Origin: an uncultured Clostridia bacterium
Lineage (GTDB): Bacteria > Bacillota > Clostridia > Christensenellales > Borkfalkiaceae
Reading direction: 5' to 3'
NCBI GenBank assembly: GCA_934254815.1
Contig: CAKQME010000011.1
Coordinates: 1-64,000, forward strand
DNA: 64,000 nucleotides
Every line of letters begins with the position of its first letter. Position 1 is the first letter of the stretch. Below are positions 32,801 through 42,400 of the stretch, piece by piece. Below the pieces are notes generated by a model that was given only the letters and a program-made list of their open reading frames with translations, was not told the DNA's origin and did not search any database. The translations under genes were made by a program, and so were the position numbers.

Positions 32801-35800
32801 CGAGTTTAAGAGAAATTTCAGAAGGTTCGTTCGAAGGGTGCAGCTCGCTTATCGGTATAGATTTACCGCTATATATTACAACAATAGGAGATAATGCATT
32901 TAAGAATTGCACGGCATTATCGGATATTGAGTTGCATGATAACGTAAATGTTATCGGTGAAAGTGCTTTTGAGAATACGGGTTTGAAATCGATAGAGATT
33001 CCTAAATCTTTAAAATTCATAAATGCTTATGCTTTTGCGGGAACGAAACTCAATACCGTAACTATACCCGCAACAGTCGAAAAACTTGGAACGGACAGAG
33101 CAAATGATGTCGTATATAACAATAAACTGCTCAGAACCGAAAAATGGTCGGACGGTTACGTTTTCAGTAATTGTGAAAGTCTTACGGAGGTGATTTTTGC
33201 CGAAGGTTCTCCGATTACGGAGTGGGGCGACGGAATCTTTAAAGATTGTACCGCACTTACGAAAGTGACGATTAAGGGTACTGATTTAAAACAAATCAGC
33301 GAATATTCGTTCAGCGGTTGTTCTTCCTTGGTTAAAATAGAAATACCCGAAGGCGTTACGAATATAAAGGCATACGCTTTCTATGGTTGTTCTAAATTAT
33401 CGTCTGTCAAATTGCCGTCTACTCTTAAAACTATGTGTTCGGATATGAAGTATCCGTACAAAACCAGCAATACTCAGACAATTGCAAATAACTTAGGTCA
33501 TCAATTTGAGAATTGTACTTCGCTTAAAAACATAGAAATACCCGAAGGCGTAACATATATCGGAACTTTTGCTTTTGCTAATTCAGGTCTTGTAAGGATC
33601 GAATTGCCTTCAACGCTGAAATACCTTACCGCAAGAAATCAATCGCTGTCTAAATCAAGCGCTTCATTTCAAAACGGTATGGCATTAACAAGCTTGACTT
33701 CGTTTGCAACATATGAAAAATATATGGCGGCGCAATTCGCAAATTGCGCAGATCTCGAAGAAGTTATTTTGCCTGCAAAGCTTGATTCGTTGGGTGTCAG
33801 AACTTTTTGGAATACTCCTAAATTAAAAAAGATTACTTATAGCGGAGCTTCTGAAGACGGAAATGTGCTGCCTGTTGATTTGAAGTATGTCGGAGGTTTT
33901 CAGTTCGCTCAATCGGGGCTGGAAGAAATAAAAATACCGACAACATTAAAGCTGTATAACTATGTATTTTCCGAATCCGGTTTAAATCGCATAGATTTAA
34001 GCGATTGCATGATAAAAGAGGTTCCGCAATATACGTTTAAAGACGCTAAAGCTTTAACGGAGGTTGTGCTTCCTGATTCTGTAGAAAAAATCTGTATGTA
34101 TGCATTCCAGAGTTGTACGTCGCTTGCTTCGCTTGAGCTTCCGCAGAAGCTTACTTATATCGATAACTATGCGTTCCGCTACAGTGGGTTGGTTACTATC
34201 GATCTTTCCGGTGTTACGACGTATGGTAAATCCGGTTATCAGTTTGCCGAATGTGCGTCACTAAGAGCGGTTACGCTTAGTTCGGATTTGGATGTATTAC
34301 CGAACTATATGTTTAATAAATGTAAGTCGTTGAAAGGGATAAATATACCGTCTTCCGTATCCTCGATCGGCAGTAGCTGTTTCCTTAATTCGGGGTTAAA
34401 AACAGTTCACCTTTCGGCTAATGTTGTAAACATTGAAGATAATGCGTTTGCTACGACTACTTTAAACGAGATTACGGTCGATCCCGAAAATTCTCGGTAT
34501 ATGCTTATCAAGGGTATTCTTGCCGATAAGAGCGGAAGACTTATACTGTGTCCCGCAGGAAAAGAGTTTGAAAATGATGAACTGGTTATTCCTGAAGAAG
34601 TTACCGATATAGCTAAATATACTTTTAACGGTAATCAGCATATTAAGCGAATGGTTTTACCTGCCTCGTTAAAAGAAATACCTCAGTATTCTATAGCATA
34701 TGCTTACGCGCTTGAAGAGGTAGTTATACCTGACGGCGTTACCGTTATTCACGGTTATGCGTTCAGGGGTTGCAGAAAACTTGAAAGCGTAAAAATACCG
34801 AGTTCCGTTAATTCAATCGGGACGCTTTCCGGTACCACCGAGTACGGCTATACGTTTGCGGGTTGTTTGGCGTTGAAGACCGTGGATTTGTCTGAAGCTT
34901 CGGAAAATCTCACGTTTTACGGATCTTATACTTTTAGCGAGACTGCTATCGAGTCGATTGATTTAGCTCGTTTTGAAATGTCTGAAATGCCTAACTCAAT
35001 GTTCTCTTTGTGCGTAAATCTCAAAGAAATTAAATTTCCGCAAGGTTTGATATATATGGGAGACGAAACTTTTTCAGGATGTACAAGTATTGAAACTGTA
35101 GAAATACCGGCAAGCGTTAAATATCTTGCAGGGTCAAGTACGTCTGATGAATACTCCACATATACAGGACAAATTTTCTTCGGATGTACCAATCTGACCG
35201 ACGTCAGATTCCTTGGAAATGAAGTTGTAGCTATCGGTTTTGGTAGTTTTGGTAATTGTACTTCGCTTGAAAACTTAGAATTGCCATCGAGTGTTAAATT
35301 TATAGAGGGTTATACTTATACCGTCAATAGTAAGTCTCAGCCTTGCGGTGCGTTTATGAATACTCCGATTCGTGAAATAACTATTCCCGAAAGCGTTAAT
35401 GTATTAGATGATTATGCATTTTTAGGCTGTAAGAACCTGATTACTATAAACGGCGGGGAAAATATAACTACGATAGGTAAACAGGTATTTGAAGGGTGTA
35501 TGTCGCTTAAATCTTATACGGTGAATGAATCTGTGATTGCTGTAGGAGATAGAGCTTTTGCAGACAGCGGTCTTGAAAGCGTGGATATAAAATCCGAAAT
35601 TGTAACGATGGGAGATTCCTTGTTTGAAGATTGTAAATCGCTTATGGCTGTATCTATGACAAAGGAAATTAAAACGTTAAGTAAAGCGATGTTTAAAAAT
35701 TGTATTTTGCTTAAACAAATTACTCTTCCTTCCGATATAAGGTATATACCCGCTGAATGTTTTGAAGGCTCCGGTATTGAAAGAGTTATCATACCCGACT

Positions 35801-36108
35801 CTGTAAACGTAATTCACGAAAATGCATTTGCCGATTGTAAGGCTTTGACGATTGTTGAATTAGGAGAAGGCGTAAAAGAAATTTGCAGAGGTGCGTTTGC
35901 AAATTGCACGGCAATCGATAGGTTGGTTATTCCTGCTCAGGTTTATAATCTTAATGCCGTTTCTAATGCTAAATTGCAGGCTGATAGCGCATTTTATGGG
36001 TGGACGAGCGAACAGACGATAGAGTTCGAGCTTAGCAGATATCAGACCGCTAAGTTGTTCGACGCCGATTGGGGCGACGGATGTAACGCCGTAATTGCGT
36101 ATAATTAA
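26872..36108 (+). CDS. Giant BspA-like leucine-rich-repeat lipoprotein 1
   Basis: A 3078-residue exported protein. The signal peptide ends LFGASC followed by KN, so it is probably lipid-anchored. Two InlB-type modules (about 119-184 and 192-260, FVGWYTS and FDGWYVS) are followed by fibronectin-type-like beta domains (about 265-640, e.g. ATPAGVAVNGNVIKWNEVDG) and two more InlB-type modules (about 650-800). From about 840 to 3020 it is an LRR_5 (BspA/TpLRR) array of about 23-residue units such as IGDYAFYYCSLLKEIVLPARL, interrupted by DGxLYxxxxxLxYCP modules. A C-terminal cap (FYGWTSEQTIEFELSRYQ) ends the protein without anchor. BspA-type proteins bind host or bacterial surfaces; the target here is unknown. 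Codons beyond about 28400 are clearly more AT-rich than in the N-terminal part. Confidence 0.88.
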   Translation: MNGKSKKLAVVLFAISVIAATLFGASCKNRQNSTETGAAKDAVYYCVADSGEYVVSLTKDKTYILSVAGDYKYGGYTLAENGELKLIVDGNEVAATITNDELAITYGGKSYTLLEKIDRKVTFEDNGVTTVATVLNGKTVAKPADPEDKDGEKFVGWYTSAEYKEVYNFAMPVRTDTTVYAQHVKLTAGAKEFTVTLKNGSDEKITTTNGVLYNLKPLAAKDGKEFDGWYVSDFNDEAKLTYKYNGEVLKQNVNLYPVWKDEISGVSVTENRISWEADGMSFDVKITDADNVSDPQRVTKSYLDYEFKKKGEYKIEISKTGSDKVVTAYYNSRALARVSDITVLEGGMLSYNTVENAERYIVTVECGNSDHRHSGIDNKLYTYFDISGCEMKAGGIKVIVVAEAKDYVTSQSEAFYYEKKLEKVAAVAVKDGKLVWSQVGNALGYVVTVNGEKFEVGNVTEYSLKNYAAGEYELGVYPVTKGYNSPEAATIPYNKDKLATPAGVAVNGNVIKWNEVDGAKGYELNVNDRIFLSDNSTFNLKDEYFTNGAIQLKIKAIGITTDENSDYTDTINVSYNSLTGLNYANGVFSWNPVFVAGRYEVSVNGTDVVETDAEKTNVDIKFKKSGSNEIMLKYFFDDGSAGQVKSIYVNTYTVRFVGNNGQTEEIYIAKGDEIKYSDLSVAGYELNGWYNVPSGGENNGLRITAKTLEKSSDLIMYAYYVSRAYEVTLDELDETVSVRFNEAYTLPVPLSDDVNFTFGGWYSGINGTDLAYTDADGVGLGKWSTAYPITLYPSWIKVFEYTLDNSGKGYRVVEGPGLPYVTSAVVQSSVNGKPVLSIDSLANATRLKTITIPDTANITLGANLGVSSSVFAPCSSLESIVVQSTGTVEAPKYCSDGGVLYSVTYKNGDDGESIVAAKTLIIVPLAKRGILELAYDTTAIANYALSGSFLEKVIIPATVTSVGDGAFANCMRLTEIKFLAEEDGEKVEELKFGKLVFDGCESLKILTLPGRLAKSEYVTADTVSKQEWSMDFDMTMLADSKGLEEINFVGKTINYSSLDGMIASVDGSTVIYCPKGRTRAVNLPETVTTVANGAFKSCTLIPSVTIPGSVTYIGIDAFRSCSEIAELKFMGDANDEGLTIDTGAIYLLSKLTAIELPENLICLMPSSIYGSSLKTITVNSVGKLNADGNYELDFRENACGSITTGAPYFYTEILNIGAKVPSIGIAGVFGYSLKTVNVDSANNNYTTLGDTSGGLYNSDGSRLLYYPLNGAVVFNVPDGVKELSANVFRTNTILTEVYIPASIEKIGDNAFYNCTKIKKITIAEGESSLEIGDYAFYYCSLLKEIVLPARLKSLGRYAFYYNSTLKNVTFNGTAVRELGNYTFSYCKELKNIDLPESLETLGDYVFSGCYKLTTVNLPSTLTEMGKDVFNYCYNLSDIVIAKNNETYATKDGILYKKTDDVITELIYCPLSCGGVDGVVNVPDTVEKVVDSAFYNNKLIEQVIFSDLEEGKEIVLGQKLFYGTKNLKTIRLPEGLKTINRNVFWQSGAEEVTIPGSVTRIEAEGFYNAINLKKLIFAPGTEDLVIADGVTTSGMYSSGFGAFYGCRNLEELILPERTTEIGAYAFYMSSTYGSKLKKVYIPSKVAKIGKYAFYYCNNLSELTFGENSKLTEIPEYAFYMNVKLKNVVLPDTIVSTGYYSFAQSGLTNIGLPASVKTIGGNITDNKGKVTGVGGYSFYKCNDLKKVTINSIEAVEINDYSFANCGKLSDVKVAGLIKTVGDYAFYETEVTSFRFPSTIESIGKYAFMFTNLTEIGFDVDETTGLSSLAQIGDNAFTGSNFTTFELPKTTESVELGKALFKGNKRLRKITLPSSQTSIGEAFSGCVSIEEIVVDESNQNMSVADGILYNADHTSVYYVFKEFNGELIIPTDMEVIAEGAYMGQVNITKVVIPEKVRAIGKNAFKNCTSLREVVFSGGTPSLREISEGSFEGCSSLIGIDLPLYITTIGDNAFKNCTALSDIELHDNVNVIGESAFENTGLKSIEIPKSLKFINAYAFAGTKLNTVTIPATVEKLGTDRANDVVYNNKLLRTEKWSDGYVFSNCESLTEVIFAEGSPITEWGDGIFKDCTALTKVTIKGTDLKQISEYSFSGCSSLVKIEIPEGVTNIKAYAFYGCSKLSSVKLPSTLKTMCSDMKYPYKTSNTQTIANNLGHQFENCTSLKNIEIPEGVTYIGTFAFANSGLVRIELPSTLKYLTARNQSLSKSSASFQNGMALTSLTSFATYEKYMAAQFANCADLEEVILPAKLDSLGVRTFWNTPKLKKITYSGASEDGNVLPVDLKYVGGFQFAQSGLEEIKIPTTLKLYNYVFSESGLNRIDLSDCMIKEVPQYTFKDAKALTEVVLPDSVEKICMYAFQSCTSLASLELPQKLTYIDNYAFRYSGLVTIDLSGVTTYGKSGYQFAECASLRAVTLSSDLDVLPNYMFNKCKSLKGINIPSSVSSIGSSCFLNSGLKTVHLSANVVNIEDNAFATTTLNEITVDPENSRYMLIKGILADKSGRLILCPAGKEFENDELVIPEEVTDIAKYTFNGNQHIKRMVLPASLKEIPQYSIAYAYALEEVVIPDGVTVIHGYAFRGCRKLESVKIPSSVNSIGTLSGTTEYGYTFAGCLALKTVDLSEASENLTFYGSYTFSETAIESIDLARFEMSEMPNSMFSLCVNLKEIKFPQGLIYMGDETFSGCTSIETVEIPASVKYLAGSSTSDEYSTYTGQIFFGCTNLTDVRFLGNEVVAIGFGSFGNCTSLENLELPSSVKFIEGYTYTVNSKSQPCGAFMNTPIREITIPESVNVLDDYAFLGCKNLITINGGENITTIGKQVFEGCMSLKSYTVNESVIAVGDRAFADSGLESVDIKSEIVTMGDSLFEDCKSLMAVSMTKEIKTLSKAMFKNCILLKQITLPSDIRYIPAECFEGSGIERVIIPDSVNVIHENAFADCKALTIVELGEGVKEICRGAFANCTAIDRLVIPAQVYNLNAVSNAKLQADSAFYGWTSEQTIEFELSRYQTAKLFDADWGDGCNAVIAYN
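28370..28398. repeat. Double inverted repeat inside LRR gene 1
   Basis: CCCCCGCGGGGG (28370-28381, perfect palindrome) is followed directly by TTGCCG-TGAA-CGGCAA (stem-loop). The same DNA occurs in LRR genes 2 and 3 at the matching codons. It coincides with the point where gene 1 changes to AT-rich codon use. Confidence 0.75.
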
Positions 36109-36127
36109 ATCTGAATTTAACAGAGTA

Positions 36128-36168
36128 AAACGACCGTCCGTCGGGAATTTCCGACGGACGGTCGTTTA
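36128..36168. terminator. Terminator after LRR gene 1
   Basis: Perfect 17-bp stem: AAACGACCGTCCGTCGG (36128-36144) with 36151-36167, and a 6-nt loop. The T-run is short (TTT), and an A-run lies on the other side. Confidence 0.85.
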
Positions 36169-36228
36169 ATATAATTTAGTTGAATAAAGTATTATGAAAA
36201 TTCATTTTTATTTAATGGCATAAAAGGA

Positions 36229-36257
36229 TTGACAAATAATTGAAAAAGTTATAAAAT
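36229..36257 (+). promoter_or_regulatory. Promoter of giant LRR gene 2
   Basis: TTGACA (36229-36234), 17-bp spacer, TAAAAT (36252-36257). The 318-bp gap between LRR genes 1 and 2 consists of the terminator, this promoter, and a leader nearly identical to that of gene 1. Confidence 0.85.
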
Positions 36258-36312
36258 ATTACACAAATAATTTTACTTAATTTAATTTTAGGAAAAATTA
36301 TTGAAGTTTACG

Positions 36313-36356
36313 AGGTATAAGTACAGCTTATAGCAGGTATAAGTACAGCTTATATC
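36313..36356 (+). repeat. 22-bp palindromic tandem repeat, 2 units (LRR gene 2 leader)
   Basis: Two units (36313-36334, 36335-36356) identical to those before gene 1. They again lie exactly 55 bp after the -10 box and 70 bp before the start codon. Confidence 0.85.
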
Positions 36357-36426
36357 ACAATGATAAAAATTAACCGTATACATAGATATTATGAATATTA
36401 TGCAAAAACGGTCAAGGAGGTACGAT

Positions 36427-39400
36427 ATGAACGGAAAAAGCAAAAAGTTGGCGGTCGTTCTGTTCGCGATATCGGTTATCGCGGCGACGCTTTTCGGCGC
36501 GTCTTGTAAAAACAGGCAAAATTCGACCGAAACAGGCGCGGCGAAAGACGCGGTGTATTACTGCGTAGCCGACAGCGGCGAGTATGTCGTATCGCTCACC
36601 AAAGACAAGACGTATATATTGTCTGTCGCGGGCGATTATAAATACGGCGGATATACGCTTGCCGAAAACGGCGAACTGAAACTTATCGTAGACGGAAACG
36701 AAGTCGCGGCTACGATAACAAACGACGAATTAGCCATAACCTATGGCGGAAAGTCCTATACGTTGCTTGAAAAGATTGACAGAAAAGTAACGTTTGAGGA
36801 CAACGGAGTAACGACGGTGGCAACGGTACTTAACGGTAAGACGGTTGCAAAACCCGCCGACCCCGAAGATAAAGACGGAGAGAAGTTCGTCGGCTGGTAT
36901 ACTTCTGCGGAATATAAAGAAGTATACAATTTTGCTATGCCCGTAAGAACCGATACAACCGTTTACGCTCAGCACGTTAAATTGACTGCGGGCGCGAAAG
37001 AATTTACGGTAACGCTTAAAAACGGAAGCGATGAGAAGATAACTACCACTAACGGTGTGCTTTACAATCTTAAACCGCTTGCCGCCAAAGACGGAAAAGA
37101 GTTTGACGGCTGGTATGTCAGCGATTTCAACGACGAAGCGAAACTCACCTATAAATATAACGGCGAAGTATTAAAGCAAAACGTCAATCTTTATCCCGTA
37201 TGGAAAGACGAAATAAGCGGAGTATCCGTAACCGAAAATAGAATTTCGTGGGAAGCGGACGGAATGAGTTTTGACGTTAAGATAACCGACGCCGATAATG
37301 TTTCCGATCCTCAAAGAGTTACAAAATCGTATCTCGACTACGAATTTAAGAAAAAGGGCGAATATAAAATAGAGATAAGCAAAACGGGCAGCGACAAAGT
37401 CGTTACGGCGTATTATAACAGCAGAGCGCTTGCGAGAGTGTCTGATATAACCGTACTCGAAGGCGGAATGTTAAGTTATAATACCGTAGAAAACGCCGAG
37501 AGATACATAGTTACCGTTGAATGTGGTAACAAAAATCATAAACACTACAACTTTGACAACGGAAAACGCGCCTACTTCGATATATCGGGTTGCGATATGA
37601 AAGAGGGCGGAATTAAAGTTGTAGTCGTTGCCGAAGCGAAAGATTATGTTACGTCGCAGTCTGAAGCTTATTATTATGATAAAAAACTTGAAAAAGTAAA
37701 AACAGTCGCAGTAAAAGACGGTAAGCTCGTATGGAGCGAAGTCGGCAATGCTCTCGGCTACGTCGTCACCGTAAACGGCGAGAAGTTCGAAGTCGGCAAC
37801 GTTACCGAATACTCGCTGAAAAACTATGCCGCGGGCGAATACGAACTCGGAGTATATCCCGTGACTAAGGGTTACAACAGCCCCGAAGCGGCTGAAATTA
37901 AATATAAAAAGTCTAATCTGTCGACCCCCGCGGGGGTTGCCGTGAACGGCAACATCCTTAAATGGGAAAAGGTTGACGGAGCAACCGCATATTCGTTGAA
38001 GATAAACGGAAAAGAAGAAACCGTAAACGGCGAAACGAGAGAACTCACTATCAAAGATTTCGGTTCGGGCAGATATATTACGGTATCTGTCGCCGCAATC
38101 GGCGGAGCGGGCGATTCCGAATTTTCCGACGATTTGATTGTTGGATATACTTCGATTGAAAATGTGGAATATGTAAACGGTAAAGTCTGCTGGTCTCCCG
38201 TTTTCGGTGCGGAGGGGTACGTCGTGAAAGTCAACGACGGTAAGACTATAGAAGTCGCCGGCGGAAATACTCAAGCCGACGTCGTATTCGATAAAGCGGG
38301 GATAAACACCGTGTCCGTAGAGTATATCAGCGGCGGTTCCGCATTAGGTACTAAGAGTATCAAGGTCAGAACGTATGAATTGGGCTTTTACAATAACGGC
38401 GAACGAGTTGAAGTCCGTTACGTCGCTACGGGCGATTACGTTGCATTGCCTGAAGCCGAAAGTCTCGGTTATGTGTTCGCGGGCTGGTATGAAGTTCCCG
38501 GCGGAGGCAACAATAACGCCGCTCGCGTATACGACGGAACGTATACGGCGTCGAGAGATATGCGCCTGTACGCATATTTCACTTCGGCTGATTATACCGT
38601 TAAACTCGACCCTGTCGGCGGTACGCTCGACGTTACCGAAGTTACGGTTACTTATAAAGAAGAATATAAGCTTCCCGTACCCGTATCGGCGTCGCTCGAT
38701 AAAGTTTTCGGCGGTTGGTATGCCGAGCCTAACGGAGTCGGGCAGTACACCGACGGCGACGGTTACGGAAAAGGCTTGTGGACGGGTACGGAGGATAATA
38801 TCACTCTTTATGCTTATTGGGTGTCGATATTAAGTTATACGCTCGATAATGCGGGTACAGGTTATATCGTTACCGAGGGAGAGGGTATTTCTTACGCGAC
38901 GAAAGTCAGGGTTGAACCCACACACGAAAATAAACCCGTAAAATCTATCGATTCGCTTGCGGGCGCAAAAAGATTGCAGTCTATTGAAATTCCAGACACC
39001 GTATCCGTTGCGAAAGGTATGATGACGGGCGTTAAGTCCAGCGTGTTTGCTGATTGCCCCGCGCTTGAAGCGATAAACGTATACGCTACGGGCGATACTG
39101 CGAAAATTACTTCGTTAGGCGGCGTGTTATATGTGCTGGAGACCAAGGACGGAGAAGTGGTCGGCAAAACGTTGTCGCTTGTTCCTTTGGCAAAGAGCGG
39201 TAAAATAACCGTAATGGAAGACGCCACCGCTGTAGCGGCTTACGCGTTCAGCGGTATCGGCGTTACGGAAATAGAAATACCGTCTACGGTAACGAGAGTC
39301 GGCGCGAAAGCGTTCGAAAATTGCGCCGAACTTGAAAAAGTCGTGTTCTCCGTTGCGGACGAGAGCGAAAAACCTGCCGAACTCGTTATAGAAGACGGCG

Positions 39401-42400
39401 CGTTCGCAAATTGCGCTAATCTTACAACGTTAAAACTTCCTGGCAGACTTGCCAAAGGCGAGTATATCGAAAAAGATTCGAGCGTTACGGCATATAAATT
39501 ACAGATAAAAACAAAATTCAACGGCGGTATTTTAACGGGTTGTAAGAAACTTGAAAATATAGAAATCGTCGGTAAACAGGTCAATTATAAATCGATTGAC
39601 GGTATTGTTTACAGCGCGGACGGCAGCGAATTGCTTTATTGTCCGAAAGGCAGAACGGGTAAAGTCAAAACCGATTCCGCCGCTAAAGTTATCGGCAATA
39701 ACGCGTTTAATTCCTGTACCGAATTAACCGAAGTCGAAATAACGTTCAATATAGAAGAAGTCGGAGAGTTCGCGTTCCTGCGTTGTTCGAAACTTGCAAA
39801 CGTCGAGTTCGGCGGCACGCGTGACGACGCGCCGTTGACTATCCGTAAATGGGCGTTCGCTCTTTGCAATAAACTCGAAACGATAAACTTCCCCGAAAAC
39901 CTCTATCGTGCCGAGTTCGATATTCTCCATAATTCTTCTTCTGTAAAGAATGTTACGTTGACGAGCGTCGGCGTGAAGAACGAACAGGGAATATACGAAG
40001 TAAAATTCGACGACGTGGCTTTCGGAACTACGCATACCGACGGAATAAACAGATATTTCTACATTGAAAATCTTACTATAGGCGAGTTTGTACCCGAATT
40101 TGCGATTTCCAACGTTTTCGGCGGTTCGCTTAAAACGGTTACTCTTGCTAAAGAAAATAAATCTTTCGTTCAGAAAAACGGGGTTATTTACAGCGCGGAC
40201 GTAAAGAAAATGTTGTATTGTCCGTCTGCTACGAAAGGTATCGTAACTATACCCGACACTGTCGAAGTGATAGGCGATAACCTTTTCAGGGCTTCTAAGA
40301 TAGAGGGCGTAGTTATTCCCGCGTCCGTTAAAACTATCGGTTTCGGAGCTTTCTATTCCTGCTCGAATCTGGCGACGGTTACTATTGCGGACGGAACCGC
40401 TCCGCTTACGATAGGCGACAGGGCGTTTGCGTTCAGCGCGATTACGCGCATTGATTTGCCGAAGAGACTCGAAAGTCTCGGAGAAAACGTATTCAATAAC
40501 TGTAAATCGCTTACTGCGGTTAGTATGGCGGAAGATATCGCGTTGACGGTTATACCCAAATCGACATTCAACTATTGTTCTTCGCTTACGGCGATAAAGG
40601 TAGTCGAGGGAATAACCGAAATAGGCGACAACGCGTTTAATATGTGTTCCGCTCTTGAAAAAGTAGAACTGCCGTCTACGCTTAAAGTTCTCGGCAGCGG
40701 AGTTTTCACAAGCTGTAACAGTATAAACGAATTAACTATAGCTGACGGTAATAAGTTGTATACAACCATTGACGGCGTGCTTTACGCCAATAATCTGGAT
40801 GAAAAACCCGATCAATTGTTGTATTGCCCCATAAGCAACGGCGGCGACGAGAATAATACCGTCAACGTTCCCGCGACGGTTAAAACCGTGGCTACTAAAG
40901 CGTTTTATTATAATACTAAAATTAAACGCATAATATTTGCCGATCATGCGGGCGAAGATCTTACTATCGGCGTGAATGCTTTCGGTTGGGCAAGCGCGCT
41001 CACCGAGGTTAAACTTCCCGACGGTATAACGAAAATCGGCACGCAGGCATTCCAGAATACTTATATCAAAGAACTCGTAATACCTAAGTCCGTAACGAAA
41101 ATCGAATACGAAGCGTTTTACGGTTCGGGTTTACTCAGAACTATTACGTTCGAAGAGGGCGAGGGAGATTTGGTAATAGACGACGCGAAAGGTACGACCG
41201 GAACTTATAGCGCGAGTTACTCTCCGTTTGCGTACTGTGCGTCGCTCAGAGAGATAGATTTACCTGCGAGAACGTCGTATATAGGCGCATACGCTTTCAG
41301 CGGGACGAATTTCGAGAGAATAGGTATACCTACGGGTGTAACTAAAATCGGTCGCAGCGCGTTTAACGGTTGTACAAGGCTTACTTCTATAGATTTGAGT
41401 AAGACCGCGATTACGGAAATTCCCGATAAAATGTTAAACGGCTGTTCCTCGTTGAGAGAAGTTAAACTTCCCTCGTCGATAATTTCTATCGGTTACGGCG
41501 CGTTTGCGGGCAGCGCGATTACTTCGATAACCATTCCCGAAAACGTCGTTACGATTGACGGACAGGAAATCGATCAATATAATAAATTAGTTAAAAATTC
41601 GTTCGGCAGCGCGTTTAAAGACTGCGCTAAGCTTACCGAGGTAATTTTCGATGGAAATTCCGGACTTACGAAACTCGGAAATAATACGTTCTATAACTGT
41701 AAGCTTCTCGTCAATATCGCATTGCCCGAAAGTCTTGCTTCTATAGGCGACGGCGCGTTTTATAAAACCGCGATACAAAATATCGCGATTCCCGCGGCGG
41801 TAAATACAATCGGCAACGAGTCGTTCAGATATTGCGACAAATTGACTTCGGTCACGCTTGCCGACGGCGCTCTTACCGCAATAGGCGATTATGCGTTCGG
41901 TAACGCTATGATTACAAGGTTTGTTTTCCCCGAAACTACGGCGGAAAAACTGACTATCGGCAAAGATATTTTCAGGGGTTGCAGAAACCTCACTTCTCTC
42001 CATTTGTCTAAGGCTGTTACGGTTATAGACGGAGCATTTGACGGAAGCGTTGCGCTTGAAAACGTCACGGTTGCCGAAGATAACGTAAACTTCAGCGCGG
42101 TCGAGGGCGTACCCGTATTATATAATAAGGATAAAACTGTTGTAAGATATGTATTCGGCGCGCTTAACGACGAAACCGTAAAATTAGCCGCAAATACAGA
42201 CGAGATATCAGATAACGCTTACGCGGGGCAGACGGAAATAACTACCGTCGTTATTCCTAAAGGAATTTCGAAGATAGGCGTCGGCGCGTTCAGAAACTGT
42301 ACGAAACTTACTACGGTTATTTTCGAAGACGGTTGCGTTAAACTTACCGAATTGCCCTCCAAAATATTTGCCGGTTGCTCTTCGCTTAAAAATATAACGC

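Noticed and set aside
36391..36427. Upstream ATG as start of LRR gene 2
   Set aside because: It lies within the conserved leader and is out of frame in gene 1; the ATG at 36427 has the AAGGAGG site and is shared by all paralogs.
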